From Sporosarcina sp. BP05 (lineage in GTDB: Bacteria > Bacillota > Bacilli > Bacillales_A > Planococcaceae), in NCBI RefSeq assembly GCF_014282005.1, contig NZ_JACFTD010000011.1:30881-94880 (forward strand): a DNA stretch of 64,000 nucleotides, written 5' to 3'. Within the stretch, counting starts at the first letter, position 1, and the number at the start of each line of letters is the position of its first letter. A program made the translations under genes and the position numbers. Shown here one piece after another: positions 63,949 to 64,000 of the stretch. A model generated the notes under the pieces. It saw only the letters and a list, made by a program, of their open reading frames with translations, did not search any database and was not told the origin of the DNA.

Positions 63949-64000
63949 ACATATTGGTTTTTCTTTAAGCCGTTAGCTTATTCTAAACCTTATAGTATTC

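Overview
The window looks like a chromosomal segment of a Gram-positive, endospore-forming Bacillales, most likely a Planococcaceae/Sporosarcina-type bacterium. This is inferred from gene content and order, not from a marker gene. Evidence: long B. subtilis-like synteny blocks (trxB-yvcI-rapZ-yvcK-whiA; hprK-lgt-yvoD-ppaX-yvoF; uvrA-uvrB; ecsAB/hit/trpP/yhaH/scoC/prsA/yhaM-yhaN-yhaO/yhaP-yhaQ; hemZ; yheA-yheB-yheE; queG-trmL), strong AGGAGG-type ribosome sites with frequent TTG/GTG starts, sporulation-type genes (whiA, a YjcZ-family peptide) and a trnD-like tRNA cluster.

Layout. 0-10 kb, minus strand: a partial whiA, yvcK, rapZ, a NUDIX gene and trxB; then a TPR protein; then hprK-lgt-yvoD-ppaX-yvoF (carbon-catabolite control and lipoprotein maturation). 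10-20 kb: an amidase, a LiaX/YvlB-like protein, UvrA/UvrB excision repair and the EcsAB transporter. 20-25 kb, plus strand: hit, trpP (with a TRAP-like leader), yhaH, scoC and the foldase prsA. 25-33 kb: YhaM exonuclease, the YhaN/YhaO Rad50-Mre11-like pair and the YhaPQ ABC exporter. 33-40 kb: mgsA, an enoyl-CoA hydratase, hemZ, yheA/yheB and small conserved proteins. 40-48 kb: an MFS transporter, an AT-rich accessory patch and a heterodimeric BmrCD-type ABC exporter. 48-61 kb: a CBS membrane protein, an RsgA-type GTPase, a GNAT/nitrilase fusion, a DsbB/thioredoxin pair, a pseudouridine synthase, an aldo-keto reductase, a purine permease, trmL and queG. 62-64 kb: a broken ECF sigma gene, then eleven minus-strand tRNA genes (Phe-Thr-Tyr-Trp-His-His-His-Gln-Gly-Cys-Leu).

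The housekeeping genes are ordinary. The unusual content is in the spaces between them. (1) A family of about 120-bp nested-hairpin repeats starts at or next to stop codons and is followed by a conserved tail and an intrinsic terminator, like mobile 3' UTR modules. (2) Two about 0.7-kb non-coding elements and one 177-bp deletion derivative share terminal inverted repeats and about 9-10-bp flanking direct repeats. The long forms carry hairpins with compensatory changes and two loops that are complementary to each other. (3) A 1.34-kb element has 26-bp perfect terminal inverted repeats and a perfect 9-bp target duplication, and carries one lipoprotein gene but no transposase. (4) A self-contained leader upstream of the RsgA-type GTPase has a promoter, a 23-codon Ile-rich ORF and mutually exclusive antiterminator and terminator helices. 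(5) A leader peptide and terminator lie upstream of the BmrCD-like exporter, separated from it by a repeat flanked by a 12-bp duplication. (6) tRNA-His is tandemly triplicated with an exact 111-bp period.

All assignments come from reading the sequence and remembered family knowledge. No database search or folding software was used.
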